In this document: piece by piece, positions 1 through 7,985 of the stretch
Layout of the letters: every line of letters begins with the position of its first letter
Position numbering within the stretch: the first letter of the stretch is position 1
Source: Leptolyngbya sp. CCY15150
GTDB lineage: Bacteria > Cyanobacteriota > Cyanobacteriia > RECH01
Direction of reading: 5' to 3'
Length of the DNA: 64,000 bases
Assembly (NCBI RefSeq): GCF_016888135.1
Contig: NZ_JACSWB010000173.1
Coordinates: 26,479-90,478, forward strand
The notes under the pieces: model-generated
Seen by the model: the letters and a program-made list of their open reading frames with translations, nothing else
The model's database searches: none
What the model was told of the DNA's origin: nothing
Made by a program: the position numbers and the translations under genes

Positions 1-572
1 CGGAACTACTGGATGCGATCGCAGGTAAAAATCGCGGCGTGCTGGCAACAGCGGCAGATCAGCAGGCCATTCAGGCAGCGATCGCCCGTTTAGAGGAACG
101 CAACCCCACCCCCGAGCCCCTAGCGGCCCCAGAATTATTGCAGGGCAACTGGCGACTGCTCTACACGACCAGTCAAGATCTGCTGCGGTTTGAGCAAATT
201 CCGCTCTGTCGCCTTGGGCAAATTTATCAATACATTTTGCCAGACCAGCAGCGCATCTATAATATTGCCGAACTGTATGGCTTGCCCTTGCTTAGCGCTG
301 TGGTGAGTGTGGCGGCGGTGTTTCAACCGGTCTCCAAGCAGCGGGTGCAGGTGCAGTTTGATCGCTCCGTGGTGGGATTTGCAGGATTTTTGGGGTACCG
401 ATCCCCCGAGGGGTTTATCCAAACCCTGCAGTCGGGGAAACGGTTGGCTGCCTTGGATGTGGCCATTGATACCTCTAATCGAGATGCTTGGTTAGATGTC
501 ACCTACTTGGATGGCGATCTGCGCATCGGACGGGGCAATGGCGGCAGCCTGTTTGTCTTAAGCCGAACCTAG
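1..572 (+). CDS. PAP/fibrillin family protein (5' end outside window)
   Basis: The reading frame is open from base 3, so the gene runs off the left edge; the GTG at 39 is probably internal. About 189 codons are visible. The sequence has the plastid-lipid-associated protein (fibrillin) pattern: an N-terminal helix reading LLDAIAGKNRG before the GTG, then GNWRLLYTTSQDLL and FQPVSKQRVQVQFDRS, the lipocalin-like strand segments of the family, ending in DLRIGRGNGGSLFVLSR. Cyanobacterial fibrillins are thought to bind lipids or prenylquinones at thylakoids or plastoglobule-like bodies; the ligand cannot be told from sequence. The stop lies one base from the stop of the convergent rpiA gene. Confidence 0.8.
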   Translation, partial: ELLDAIAGKNRGVLATAADQQAIQAAIARLEERNPTPEPLAAPELLQGNWRLLYTTSQDLLRFEQIPLCRLGQIYQYILPDQQRIYNIAELYGLPLLSAVVSVAAVFQPVSKQRVQVQFDRSVVGFAGFLGYRSPEGFIQTLQSGKRLAALDVAIDTSNRDAWLDVTYLDGDLRIGRGNGGSLFVLSRT

Positions 573-573
573 G

Positions 574-1284
574 CTACATTTCCCGGACGATGGCCTCGCC
601 GTCTTTGATTTCGCCAATCAACACCACATCGGTGACATTGACGAAGAGCCCGTTTTCCAGCACGCCGGGGATGTTATTAATCGTCACTTCCATCTCCGCT
701 GGATTGGCGATCGCTGCAAAGGTGACATCGAGCACCATGTTGCCCTGGTCGGTAATCACCGGGCCATCCTTCTTCACACCCATACGCAGCTCCACGGTGC
801 CACCCAAGGCTTCTAGCGCACGGGTGACCGGAGCGATCGCCATGGGTAACACTTCCACCGGCAGGGCAAAGGTGGTGCCCAAGGCGGTCACCAGCTTGGA
901 GCTATCCACCACCACAATGAACAGCTCGGCTAAGGAATCCACCACCTTCTCGCGGGTGTGGGCCGCACCACCGCCCTTAATCAAATTCTTTTGGGGATCG
1001 ACTTCATCGGCCCCGTCGATGGCCACATCAATGCGATCGACTTCATCCAGGGTGGTGAGAGGAATGCCATACTGTTTTGCCAACACCGACGCCTGAAAGG
1101 AGGTGGGAATCCCTTTGATGTCTTTCAGGTCACCAGACTTAAGGCGATCGCCCAAGCGCTGAATGGCGTAGGCGGTGGTTGAACCGGTTCCTAAACCCAC
1201 AATGGCACCCGACTGCACGCGATCGGCGGCCGTGAAGCCAACCTGCTGTTTCATCAGCTTGACGGGATCTGTTCCTGACAACAT
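574..1284 (-). CDS. rpiA: ribose-5-phosphate isomerase A
   Basis: Interconverts ribose 5-phosphate and ribulose 5-phosphate in the pentose phosphate and Calvin cycles, in the cytosol. Family signatures are clear: the phosphate-binding [12 protein letters not shown], the catalytic DGADEVD and [11 protein letters not shown]. The frame stays open to 1356, but I start at the ATG at 1284 because AGGAGAGG lies about 5 nt upstream and the protein (236 aa, [14 protein letters not shown]) then has the usual RpiA length. It is convergent with the PAP/fibrillin gene, with a single base between stop codons. Function is secure; only the start is a choice. Confidence 0.95.
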   Translation of the reverse strand: MLSGTDPVKLMKQQVGFTAADRVQSGAIVGLGTGSTTAYAIQRLGDRLKSGDLKDIKGIPTSFQASVLAKQYGIPLTTLDEVDRIDVAIDGADEVDPQKNLIKGGGAAHTREKVVDSLAELFIVVVDSSKLVTALGTTFALPVEVLPMAIAPVTRALEALGGTVELRMGVKKDGPVITDQGNMVLDVTFAAIANPAEMEVTINNIPGVLENGLFVNVTDVVLIGEIKDGEAIVREM

Positions 1285-1789
1285 AACACCTCTCCTATAC
1301 CTTACGTCTACCTTATCGTTGCTAGCGATCGCCCCCTGGGCACATCTGCCTAGCACTACATAGCATGACGCAAAGTGTTCTCTTGGCCTAGTAGGGGGGC
1401 GATCGGATAGCTGGGACTAGGTTCTGTAGGTTGATAGAACCTGAGTTCGATAGCGTTATGAGTCGAGAATTCTATGGATGGGAAGATGGCGTATAGCCTG
1501 CCGCACGGCTTCGCTAAAGTGGCAGCGTCATACATCTAAGCCTGATTACACGGTGCGTTAAGGCTTCGCCTAGCCCCCCACGACGTATAGGGTAAGAGTA
1601 CATCCGTCGAACTCACGTTTGCTAGAGAAGATGTGCATCAAGAGCCGGTGACAAGAGGTCAAAGAAGCACCTAGATTGGCCAAGTAAGTCAAAGACTTGA
1701 TCAACATCTAGTTCAATACCTGAAGGCTTGAGGCTTCATAACAACAGTTGTTCCGCAGCTATCAAGAGACGGGAACACCATGCTAGTTC
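1285..1789. other. intergenic region with a degenerate dyad repeat
   Basis: No convincing reading frame. A degenerate copy of a cyanobacterial intergenic dyad (GGTGCGTTA, then GGCTTCGCC) lies near 1552-1570; a better copy is at 4943-4968. Otherwise I see nothing coding. Confidence 0.4.
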
Positions 1790-1798
1790 TGCTATAAT
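1790..1798 (+). promoter_or_regulatory. extended -10 promoter element of the cytochrome b-like gene
   Basis: TGCTATAAT is a consensus extended -10 box (TGnTATAAT), 31 bases before the ATG at 1830. No good -35 hexamer is visible, which fits an extended -10 promoter. The implied leader is about 25 nt. Confidence 0.5.
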
Positions 1799-1829
1799 TC
1801 ACGGCATACACATTTAAGCTCTTTCCCGC

Positions 1830-2498
1830 ATGCCACCGTCCAGTCCATATCAGCCTGCTTTACTGCGAATCCTGCATGGTTCAGTTGCAGTTTTAACTAT
1901 CCTGGCTTTGATTTCAGGATTTTGGGTCTACAACACTTACGATGGGCGTTGGGGAAGTATTGGCTTACCTAAGCTAGAGAGTATTCAAGGTATTCATGGC
2001 ACGTTTGGACTGACGTTCTTGTTGATTCTTCCCATCTTTGCTCTCTATAGCTTTCATTTAGGATTTCATCGATTAGGTCAAGAGCAATCGTTCAAGCAAG
2101 TACTCCAGTTCAATACACCTTTGGGCTGGATCTCCACTCATCGCCTCGCCAATACATTGATGTTATTAGCCTCTACAGGTGCTGTAGTGACGGGACGTAT
2201 GATGAAAGAAGAGTGGCTTCCAGCAGGTGAGACCTATCATGTTTGGTACCTAGCCCACTTAATATCCTGGGGAGTGATGTTTTTATCCCTTGCTCTACAT
2301 GTGCTACTGGGAGCCAAGGTGGGAGGAGTACCGTTATTGTTATCTATAGTTAAGATTAAGACTCGGGAGCAAGATAGTCCGCGTTCTTGGCTGCGAGGAA
2401 TTAAGGCAAAACACTCTAGCCTAGCCTTAACGGTGACTGAAGTTATCGTCATAGGCGGCATCATTGCAGCATTTATTTTGCCGGTCTTTAATCTCTAA
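1830..2498 (+). CDS. cytochrome b/b561-like membrane protein
   Basis: A 222-aa integral membrane protein with four main hydrophobic spans (about residues 14-34, 55-76, 108-124 and 140-160) plus a C-terminal span at about 200-220. Histidines sit within or at the ends of spans (RILHG at 15, GIHGTF at 55, SFHLGFH at 74-78, YLAHLISW at 142 and ALHVLLG at 157), the layout of bacterial di-haem cytochrome b561/Ni-hydrogenase-type b subunits. It probably passes electrons across a membrane; its partner is not identifiable because it stands alone. The start is set by the extended -10 promoter about 30 nt upstream. Confidence 0.65.
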   Translation: MPPSSPYQPALLRILHGSVAVLTILALISGFWVYNTYDGRWGSIGLPKLESIQGIHGTFGLTFLLILPIFALYSFHLGFHRLGQEQSFKQVLQFNTPLGWISTHRLANTLMLLASTGAVVTGRMMKEEWLPAGETYHVWYLAHLISWGVMFLSLALHVLLGAKVGGVPLLLSIVKIKTREQDSPRSWLRGIKAKHSSLALTVTEVIVIGGIIAAFILPVFNL

Positions 2499-2583
2499 TT
2501 TAAATAAGGATAACCAAAATACCTGTTGTGGCAGTTGGCTATCTTAATGAGAATGCTGTTTTATTTAATTTAGCTTGACTGAA

Positions 2584-2605
2584 TCTAGGCTGAAGTCTAG
2601 GCTGA
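2584..2605. repeat. short direct repeat
   Basis: TCTAGGCTGA occurs twice (2584-2593 and 2596-2605) with AG between, inside an outer TGAATC/GATTCA dyad. It lies after the cytochrome b-like gene. Confidence 0.5.
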
Positions 2606-2659
2606 TTCAATACATAGCTGTCTTCAGCTTGGTTAAAATACGCCCTAGCTAATTGCTCC

Positions 2660-2787
2660 GGCATTGCTGAATCGATATATGATTTGCACTAGAGAACGTG
2701 AGCGAGACGCTTACCTTGATAGTGAATGAGTTGTGAGTATGAGCATCCTGATCACGTTCTAATTTCATAGCCTCATTCAGCAACGCC
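2660..2787. mobile_element. MITE-like element, 128 bp
   Basis: The ends are inverted repeats: GGCATTGCTGAAT at 2660 and, reading inward on the other strand from 2787, GGCGTTGCTGAAT. The similarity continues inward (ATATGATTTGCAC against CTATGAAATTAGAAC, and AGAACGTGAGC against GAACGTGATC). There is no coding capacity and no clear target duplication. An element with related ends lies at 42988-43258. The rest of the gap 2499-2863 holds nothing else recognisable. Confidence 0.55.
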
Positions 2788-2863
2788 AACTTTCCAACAT
2801 CTCTAGACTGTCTTGGCATTCTAACCCATGGAATGATGGCTATAGATGTCTATTCCGCAACGA

Positions 2864-4156
2864 TCAGGAGTCTGGTTGACATACCTTGGACATCACCTCT
2901 AGATCCTGAACTACGGCGGCGTGAACCTTGGCTACGACATGATCCACCGTTGCCGATCGCTCCTGTTGATACTCGTCCAACCTATCTTTTAAGTTGTAGG
3001 GTTCTCCAATAGACACTTGGGCGATCCGGTGCCCCTTGGGCGGGGGTTGATCGATATTAAACACTTCGCGCTCTAGGCGGATCAAGGTGTCGAGAAAGCG
3101 CTCAGGGGTTGGATGGGTACCAACATAGCCATCATAGATAGCATCAAAATTGAGCAGGCGAATCATGGTCTTTTCTACTAAACTGTAGCTCCAGTCCAAT
3201 TGCTGATCGACGGCATTGGCTTGGGTGCGCAACCGGTGCTGAATTTTGTAGACCCGTTCGCGGATGAAGTCTCCGGGCGCTGAGGTCATCGATAGCTGCT
3301 GCTCACAGGCTTCAATTACCCGGTGTTTCAAGACATGAATGCGATCGTTCCAGTCTTGATGCAGGGAGTCTGGTGGAGTTAGTCCATAGTCAGCTTCAAT
3401 GGTGCTTAAGACCCGTTCAGCGATCGCTCTCAGACGCCCATAGTCATCAGGTTGGGTATCTGGTTCATAAATGATGCCAAAGTGAGTTTCTAGTCCCTGG
3501 AGCGATCGCTCAATAATCGGTTGGGTCTCGTCGGTGTAGTGATATTTGATGCTCACAGGCACCACATAGAGATTAGGAATGGTTTCCTGGGTCTTGGCGT
3601 ACTTATTCAACGCTTGGAACGCCATATGAATGCCCCCGGATCGAAAGGGCATCACCGTATCGTTTTGGAAGGAACAGCCGCCTTCAGGAAAGATCACCAA
3701 GTGGCAGGCTGGCTCGGTCAACAGCGCTAAGGTTTGGGCAATACTGGGGCGATCGGCTAAGCCACGGCGAATGGAGTACATCCCCAACTGCTGAAGCAGC
3801 CACCGTAGTCCCTTAGTCACGTAGCCTGACTGTGCCAATCGGTGCAAGGGCTTGAAGCCTGCCGATATCAGAAACATGGTGCTGGGATTATCGAAGGTCT
3901 CATAGGCGGCCATGTAGTAGAACGGCTGCTTTACCTTAGCCGACAGTATAAACATCACCACAGGATCATGAAAGGTGGGATGATTGGGTAATAAGAGGAT
4001 GCGATCGCCCTTGAGGTTGATCAAATGCTGCAGATGTTCCGGCGCAACCTCCAGATCAATCCAGTAAAGCCAGCGGGCTATCCACCCAGCATTCCACTGA
4101 ATCAGGCGTACCAGCCATGGACGTAGCGTTGGCGGATAGAAGTCGAGGGAGGTCAT
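2864..4156 (-). CDS. PlsC-type 1-acylglycerol-3-phosphate acyltransferase family protein
   Basis: A 430-aa protein with the acyltransferase blocks of the PlsC/LPLAT superfamily in its N-terminal half: motif I LPNHPTFHDPVV (H-x4-D, about residues 57-68), FPEGGCSFQND near 154 and PFRSGGIHMAF near 170. These enzymes move an acyl chain to lysophosphatidate or a related acceptor at the membrane. The C-terminal 200 residues are mostly helical and charged and match no motif I know, making the protein longer than typical PlsC (about 250 aa), so the acceptor may differ. It is read in the same direction as the upstream gluconokinase, 33 bp away. Confidence 0.75.
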   Translation of the reverse strand: MTSLDFYPPTLRPWLVRLIQWNAGWIARWLYWIDLEVAPEHLQHLINLKGDRILLLPNHPTFHDPVVMFILSAKVKQPFYYMAAYETFDNPSTMFLISAGFKPLHRLAQSGYVTKGLRWLLQQLGMYSIRRGLADRPSIAQTLALLTEPACHLVIFPEGGCSFQNDTVMPFRSGGIHMAFQALNKYAKTQETIPNLYVVPVSIKYHYTDETQPIIERSLQGLETHFGIIYEPDTQPDDYGRLRAIAERVLSTIEADYGLTPPDSLHQDWNDRIHVLKHRVIEACEQQLSMTSAPGDFIRERVYKIQHRLRTQANAVDQQLDWSYSLVEKTMIRLLNFDAIYDGYVGTHPTPERFLDTLIRLEREVFNIDQPPPKGHRIAQVSIGEPYNLKDRLDEYQQERSATVDHVVAKVHAAVVQDLEVMSKVCQPDS

Positions 4157-4189
4157 AGCATGGTCGGTGGGATAGGAGCGATCGCCATC

Positions 4190-4714
4190 CTAGTCCGTCT
4201 GTCCGTCCATGGACACAAGGGCGAGATTGACGATATGGGTGTGAATAGCTTGAACTATAGCATCGAGGGGTTGATCCAAGGCAACCACCAACGCGTCTTC
4301 GGGTTCTTCTAGAATGGCAAACTGGCTAGCAAGCAAATCTACCTCCATAAAATGCTGGCTACGCTGTTGCATCCGATGGTAAATCACATCGTAGCTGCCT
4401 TTGAGATAAATAATAGATACGTGATGACAACCTTGCTGGATGCGATCGCGATAGGATTGCTTGAGGGCAGAACAGGCTAAAATAGTCGGGCGCTGTTGGG
4501 TGACCCGTTCAGATAGGATATCGGCAAGGGTTGCAAGCCATGGGGCGCGATCGCTGTCGTCTAAGGGTTGCCCTCGCCGCATTTTGTCAATATTGGCGGC
4601 TGGATGAACATCATCGGCGTCGAGAAACTCCCAGTTCAAAGCATCGGCTACGCGCTGGCCAATGGTCGTCTTGCCTGAGCCTGATACGCCCATAATCATT
4701 ACTATGATGGTCAT
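4190..4714 (-). CDS. gntK: gluconokinase (GntK family)
   Basis: Phosphorylates gluconate to 6-phosphogluconate with ATP, feeding the pentose phosphate pathway. The P-loop MGVSGSGKTT is followed by the family block DADDVHPAANIDKMRRGQPL and DDSDRAPWL; CSALKQSYRD and the helical QRSQHFM region also match GntK. The frame is open to 4789, but the usual length (about 170 aa) and the N-terminus MTIIVMIMGVSGSGKTT favour the ATG at 4714, giving 174 aa. No clear Shine-Dalgarno sequence precedes it. It lies 33 bp upstream of the PlsC-like gene on the same strand. Confidence 0.85.
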   Translation of the reverse strand: MTIIVMIMGVSGSGKTTIGQRVADALNWEFLDADDVHPAANIDKMRRGQPLDDSDRAPWLATLADILSERVTQQRPTILACSALKQSYRDRIQQGCHHVSIIYLKGSYDVIYHRMQQRSQHFMEVDLLASQFAILEEPEDALVVALDQPLDAIVQAIHTHIVNLALVSMDGQTD

Positions 4715-4942
4715 TGAAGAACATGATCGAGCTTTTCTAGAGGAGATTAACATAAAAGCTAACGCTGTGACGTTATGCTCTACCTCCATGGGTGTTTCGG
4801 TAACTCCAGATGATTGATTCTAGCTTTTAGGATGCAATATCTTATGTATCAATATCTGATCCTTTTATGCCACACTTCTTTAAAGAAGCACGTTATTTTA
4901 GGATGCCTTAGCGACAGCTAACGCATCATTGACAGGGCTTGT

Positions 4943-4968
4943 GGTGCGTCACGCTTCGCGAACACACC
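4943..4968. repeat. imperfect dyad repeat of a common cyanobacterial type
   Basis: GGTGCGTCACGC, loop TTC, then GCGAACACACC can fold as an imperfect hairpin. It resembles the GGTGCGTTACGCTTCGC intergenic repeats of many cyanobacteria. It lies in the 4790-5028 gap, where I see nothing else. Confidence 0.5.
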
Positions 4969-5028
4969 CTACATCCAAGGCTGCTGCATATTAAATTGGC
5001 ATGGCTAAGATGCTGCATAGGGTGTCAG

Positions 5029-5706
5029 CTAAAGTTGAGATAACGGATGGCTCCAGTCGGTAAAATCTTCAGGCGATCGCGTCACAGGTTGGGGTACCAC
5101 GTCGAGATTAATGGTGGAGCTGGTTTGAGCCTCTAGGGATTCTAGCGGTTGGCTGGCTGCACTATCGGGCAAGCGATCGGCAAAGGGATGTCGCCAGGGA
5201 CGATGGTTCGCTACGCTAGGCGGGCGGCGAGGCGGTTGATCCAGGTCGTTCCAAGCCTGCTGACGGTGAGATGTTGTGTATAGTTCTGCTTTGGCAGAGG
5301 CAGGCTGATGGTTATCTTGGCGCAGGGCCCGCTCAACTAAGCTGGGTACGGTATCCCAGTTCAAGGAGTCATCCTGAAACAGGGTGCGCATCTGTTGCAG
5401 CACCTTTTGGGGCGTCTGTTCGACATCCGAAAGGGGAGTCTGGCTACGAATCGGGTCGCGCTGCACGGCAGCGATCGCCCGTTGTACGGCCTGATTAATC
5501 TGCTGGCCATAGTGGCTACGCCCTCTGCGCAATTGATACTTCAGCCCCTTCTCGGTCGTTGCGTAGAGGGAGGGCAGTTGGTTGAGAGCGTAGGCGACCA
5601 GTTCATCAACTTTCATATAGGCTGACACCCGAGATGGCAGTTGTTTTAACTGGCATTCAACAGCTTCCTCGGTGAGCAGTTCCATAACATTTTTGTAAGT
5701 TCCCAT
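5029..5706 (-). CDS. ComFB-like (late competence) domain protein
   Basis: A 225-aa protein. The first ~95 residues match the ComFB family: MELLTEEAVECQLKQLP, then VDELVAYALNQLPSLYAT and EKGLKYQLRRGR. ComFB proteins are small helical proteins; in cyanobacteria some are reported to bind cyclic dinucleotides, but this copy's ligand cannot be read from sequence. Residues ~95-225 are an extension rich in Pro, Ser, Gln and Arg, probably disordered, not part of the family fold. It is a single gene with no same-strand partner close by. Confidence 0.7.
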   Translation of the reverse strand: MGTYKNVMELLTEEAVECQLKQLPSRVSAYMKVDELVAYALNQLPSLYATTEKGLKYQLRRGRSHYGQQINQAVQRAIAAVQRDPIRSQTPLSDVEQTPQKVLQQMRTLFQDDSLNWDTVPSLVERALRQDNHQPASAKAELYTTSHRQQAWNDLDQPPRRPPSVANHRPWRHPFADRLPDSAASQPLESLEAQTSSTINLDVVPQPVTRSPEDFTDWSHPLSQL

Positions 5707-6112
5707 GGCATCAAGTCCGTGAAGAGAGAAGGATCCAACCGTTGGCTATCGGCCCAGCAAGCCTAGGTCTGAGCAACTGGCTGACCCTTGATGGGTAAGT
5801 AAGATTTACCTGAATGCTGTCTTAATCATGCACCTTCATGCCATGCATCCTAGCGATAACTACGGAGGTTTGAATATAGCGATCGCCCTCCCTTCAGCAA
5901 ATCTTTACCGGATGATGGTGGCTGATAAAGACTCGAAAAATTTAGGGTAGAAAAATCCTGATCTTGAAATCGGTTTTAATCGCTGAATCCATACAGCAGC
6001 TTCACAAATAGACCCTCTTGTTGAGGGATTGATGAGGCTCCCTGCTCCATCGCGACAAAAATACGGTATAACCAGGACAGAAGGCGGATGTTCTGTTCCC
6101 TGAGGGGGCTTG
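5707..6112. other. intergenic region between divergent genes
   Basis: About 400 bp separating comFB-like (minus) and sbcD-like (plus) genes. A minus-strand frame at 5905-6435 overlaps the sbcD-like gene and looks non-coding. A small hairpin, ACCCTCTTGTTGAGGG, lies near 6011. No promoter stands out. Confidence 0.4.
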
Positions 6113-7417
6113 ATGATCAAAGTACTGCACCTATCGGATATCCATCTAGGCAGCGGCTTCTCCCATGGACGCATTAACCCAGCAACGGGTCTGAATACCC
6201 GCCTAGAAGATTTTGTGAGTACGTTATCTCGCTGCATCGACCGGGCGATCGCTGAACCGGTCGATCTGGTGCTGTTTGGTGGCGATGCGTTTCCCGATGC
6301 CACGCCGCCGCCCTTTGTGCAAGAAGCCTTTGCTCGGCAGTTTCGTCGCTTGGTAGATGCGGATATTCCTACGGTGCTGCTGGTGGGCAACCATGACCAA
6401 CATGCCCAAGGGCAGGGCGGAGCCAGCCTTTGCATTTACCGTACCTTGGGCGTACCGGGCTTTGTAGTGGGCGATCGCCTCGAAACCCACCCGATCACGA
6501 CCCGCCACGGCGATGTGCAGGTGATTACCCTGCCGTGGTTGACGCCCTCGACCTTGTTGACCCGTCCACAAACCGAGGGACTGTCGTTGGCCGAGGTGAA
6601 TCATCTGCTGATCGATCGCCTGCGGGTGGCCCTAGAAGGCGAAATCCGGCAGCTTGATCCCAGCATTCCCACCATTCTCCTCGCCCATCTGATGACCGAT
6701 ACGGCCTGCTATGGAGCGGAACGCTTTCTAGCGGCTGGCAAAGGGTTTACGGTACCCATGCCCCTACTGACCCGCCCTTGTTTTGACTACGTGGCCCTAG
6801 GGCATGTGCATCGCCATCAAGTACTGTGCAAGGATCCGCCGGTGGTCTATCCCGGCAGCATTGAGCGGGTAGACTTTAGCGAAGAAGCGGAGGATAAGGG
6901 CTATGTATTGGTTGACCTAGAGCGCGGCCACGCAGAGGTGCAGTTTTGTCCGCTGCCGGTGCGTCCGTTCCACACCCTGCGGGTTAATCTTTGTGATGCG
7001 GCCATGCCCCAAGCTAAGCTGCTGGAAGCGATCGCCCGTGCTCCCATTCAGGATGCCGTCGTGCGGCTCATGTATCAGCTTCATGCCGACCAAATCGATG
7101 CGCTTGATGCTGCGGCGCTGCATACGGCGCTGGAGGCCGCCCATACCTACACCATTCATCCCGAGTTAATCAGCCAGCTTGCCCGCCCACGCCTACCAGA
7201 ACTGCGCAGCGATCGCAGCCTGGATCCCCTAGATGTATTGGAAACCTATATTGCTAGCCGAGATGATTTGCGCGATCTGGGTAGCGATATGATGGCGGCG
7301 GCGCTGGCGTTGCTCAACGATGATGACCCCGCTTGGACGGAGGTGGAGCCGAGTCTCGATCAACCCTCCCCAAACCATCAAGACGAACCCAGCACCGCAC
7401 AATTACGGTTACTGTAA
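6113..7417 (+). CDS. sbcD: SbcD-type DNA exonuclease / metallophosphoesterase
   Basis: A 434-aa calcineurin-like phosphoesterase with all metal-ligand motifs of SbcD/Mre11: DIHLGSG (9), GGDAFPD (about 57), GNHDQH (about 93), AHLMTD (about 186) and GHVHRHQ (about 228). SbcD works with the SbcC ATPase to trim and open DNA ends; no sbcC is in the window. The start is the ATG at 6113, with GAGGGGG about 5 nt upstream; a TTG at 6110 is in frame but less likely. The C-terminal 130 residues form the capping-domain region plus a low-complexity tail. Confidence 0.85.
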   Translation: MIKVLHLSDIHLGSGFSHGRINPATGLNTRLEDFVSTLSRCIDRAIAEPVDLVLFGGDAFPDATPPPFVQEAFARQFRRLVDADIPTVLLVGNHDQHAQGQGGASLCIYRTLGVPGFVVGDRLETHPITTRHGDVQVITLPWLTPSTLLTRPQTEGLSLAEVNHLLIDRLRVALEGEIRQLDPSIPTILLAHLMTDTACYGAERFLAAGKGFTVPMPLLTRPCFDYVALGHVHRHQVLCKDPPVVYPGSIERVDFSEEAEDKGYVLVDLERGHAEVQFCPLPVRPFHTLRVNLCDAAMPQAKLLEAIARAPIQDAVVRLMYQLHADQIDALDAAALHTALEAAHTYTIHPELISQLARPRLPELRSDRSLDPLDVLETYIASRDDLRDLGSDMMAAALALLNDDDPAWTEVEPSLDQPSPNHQDEPSTAQLRLL

Positions 7418-7985
7418 TAAATGACACATTGGCGAGTTATGCCTTAGCTAGGTGTAGCTAGGCTGTCAGTACAATCTCAGATAACAGAGGGGCGATCGCC
7501 TTAGATTTCCCAGTTCTTACGGATAGTGTTCTGGAAAATAACAAGCTTTGATAGACCTAGGATCTTAGCGGGGTGAATGCGTTAGGCTTAAAGTCAGAAC
7601 TTACCAATCATCATCGATTCGTCTGTCCCACTGTCCCACAATCTACTCTACAATCTGGCTCCCCATGCCTAGCTCCTCATGTCTGACCAAGAGGGTTAGA
7701 TTCTATGGCTTGGATTATCATGATTCGGATCCTATGACTTGGATTCTATGGCTTGGATCCAACCCTTGGGAGCGCCTGCTTGAGAGCCTACGGGTGGGAG
7801 CACGCCGTTAAGATCCTCTAGCCTAGCTAGATGAAGTGGACTGAGATACCCATAGAGAGCAGCCGGCCGGGCTTTGTCCTGTAGGGCGCTGCTGTAGTCC
7901 TAGTTTTGGTTGTGTCAGCCATGGCTCATCTAGCGTTGATGATTTTGATGACTATCCGCGATCGCGCCGTCTCACTGCAGCGTCC
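7418..7985. other. long leader region before the signalling cluster
   Basis: 568 bp with no credible gene. It contains a triplicated motif at 7699-7758, annotated separately, and is likely to hold the promoter of the downstream phosphorelay genes, though no consensus box is clear. Confidence 0.4.
7699..7758. repeat. three copies of a 17-bp motif
   Basis: GATTCTATGGCTTGGAT occurs exactly at 7699-7715 and 7742-7758, with a two-mismatch copy at 7728-7744 overlapping the last by 3 bases, so the last two are tandem with a 14-bp period. It lies about 230 bp before the start of the nine-PAS kinase. Confidence 0.7.

Noticed and set aside
488..1096. 202-codon plus-strand frame opposite rpiA
   Set aside because: Its translation is Ser/Thr-rich without family features, and the opposite strand encodes complete RpiA.
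5905..6435. 176-codon minus-strand frame
   Set aside because: Overlaps the 5' part of the SbcD-like gene and has an arginine/proline-rich composition typical of non-coding frames.
7699..7758. Possible CRISPR-like repeat array
   Set aside because: Only three short copies with overlapping spacing and no spacers of constant length; no cas genes in the window.
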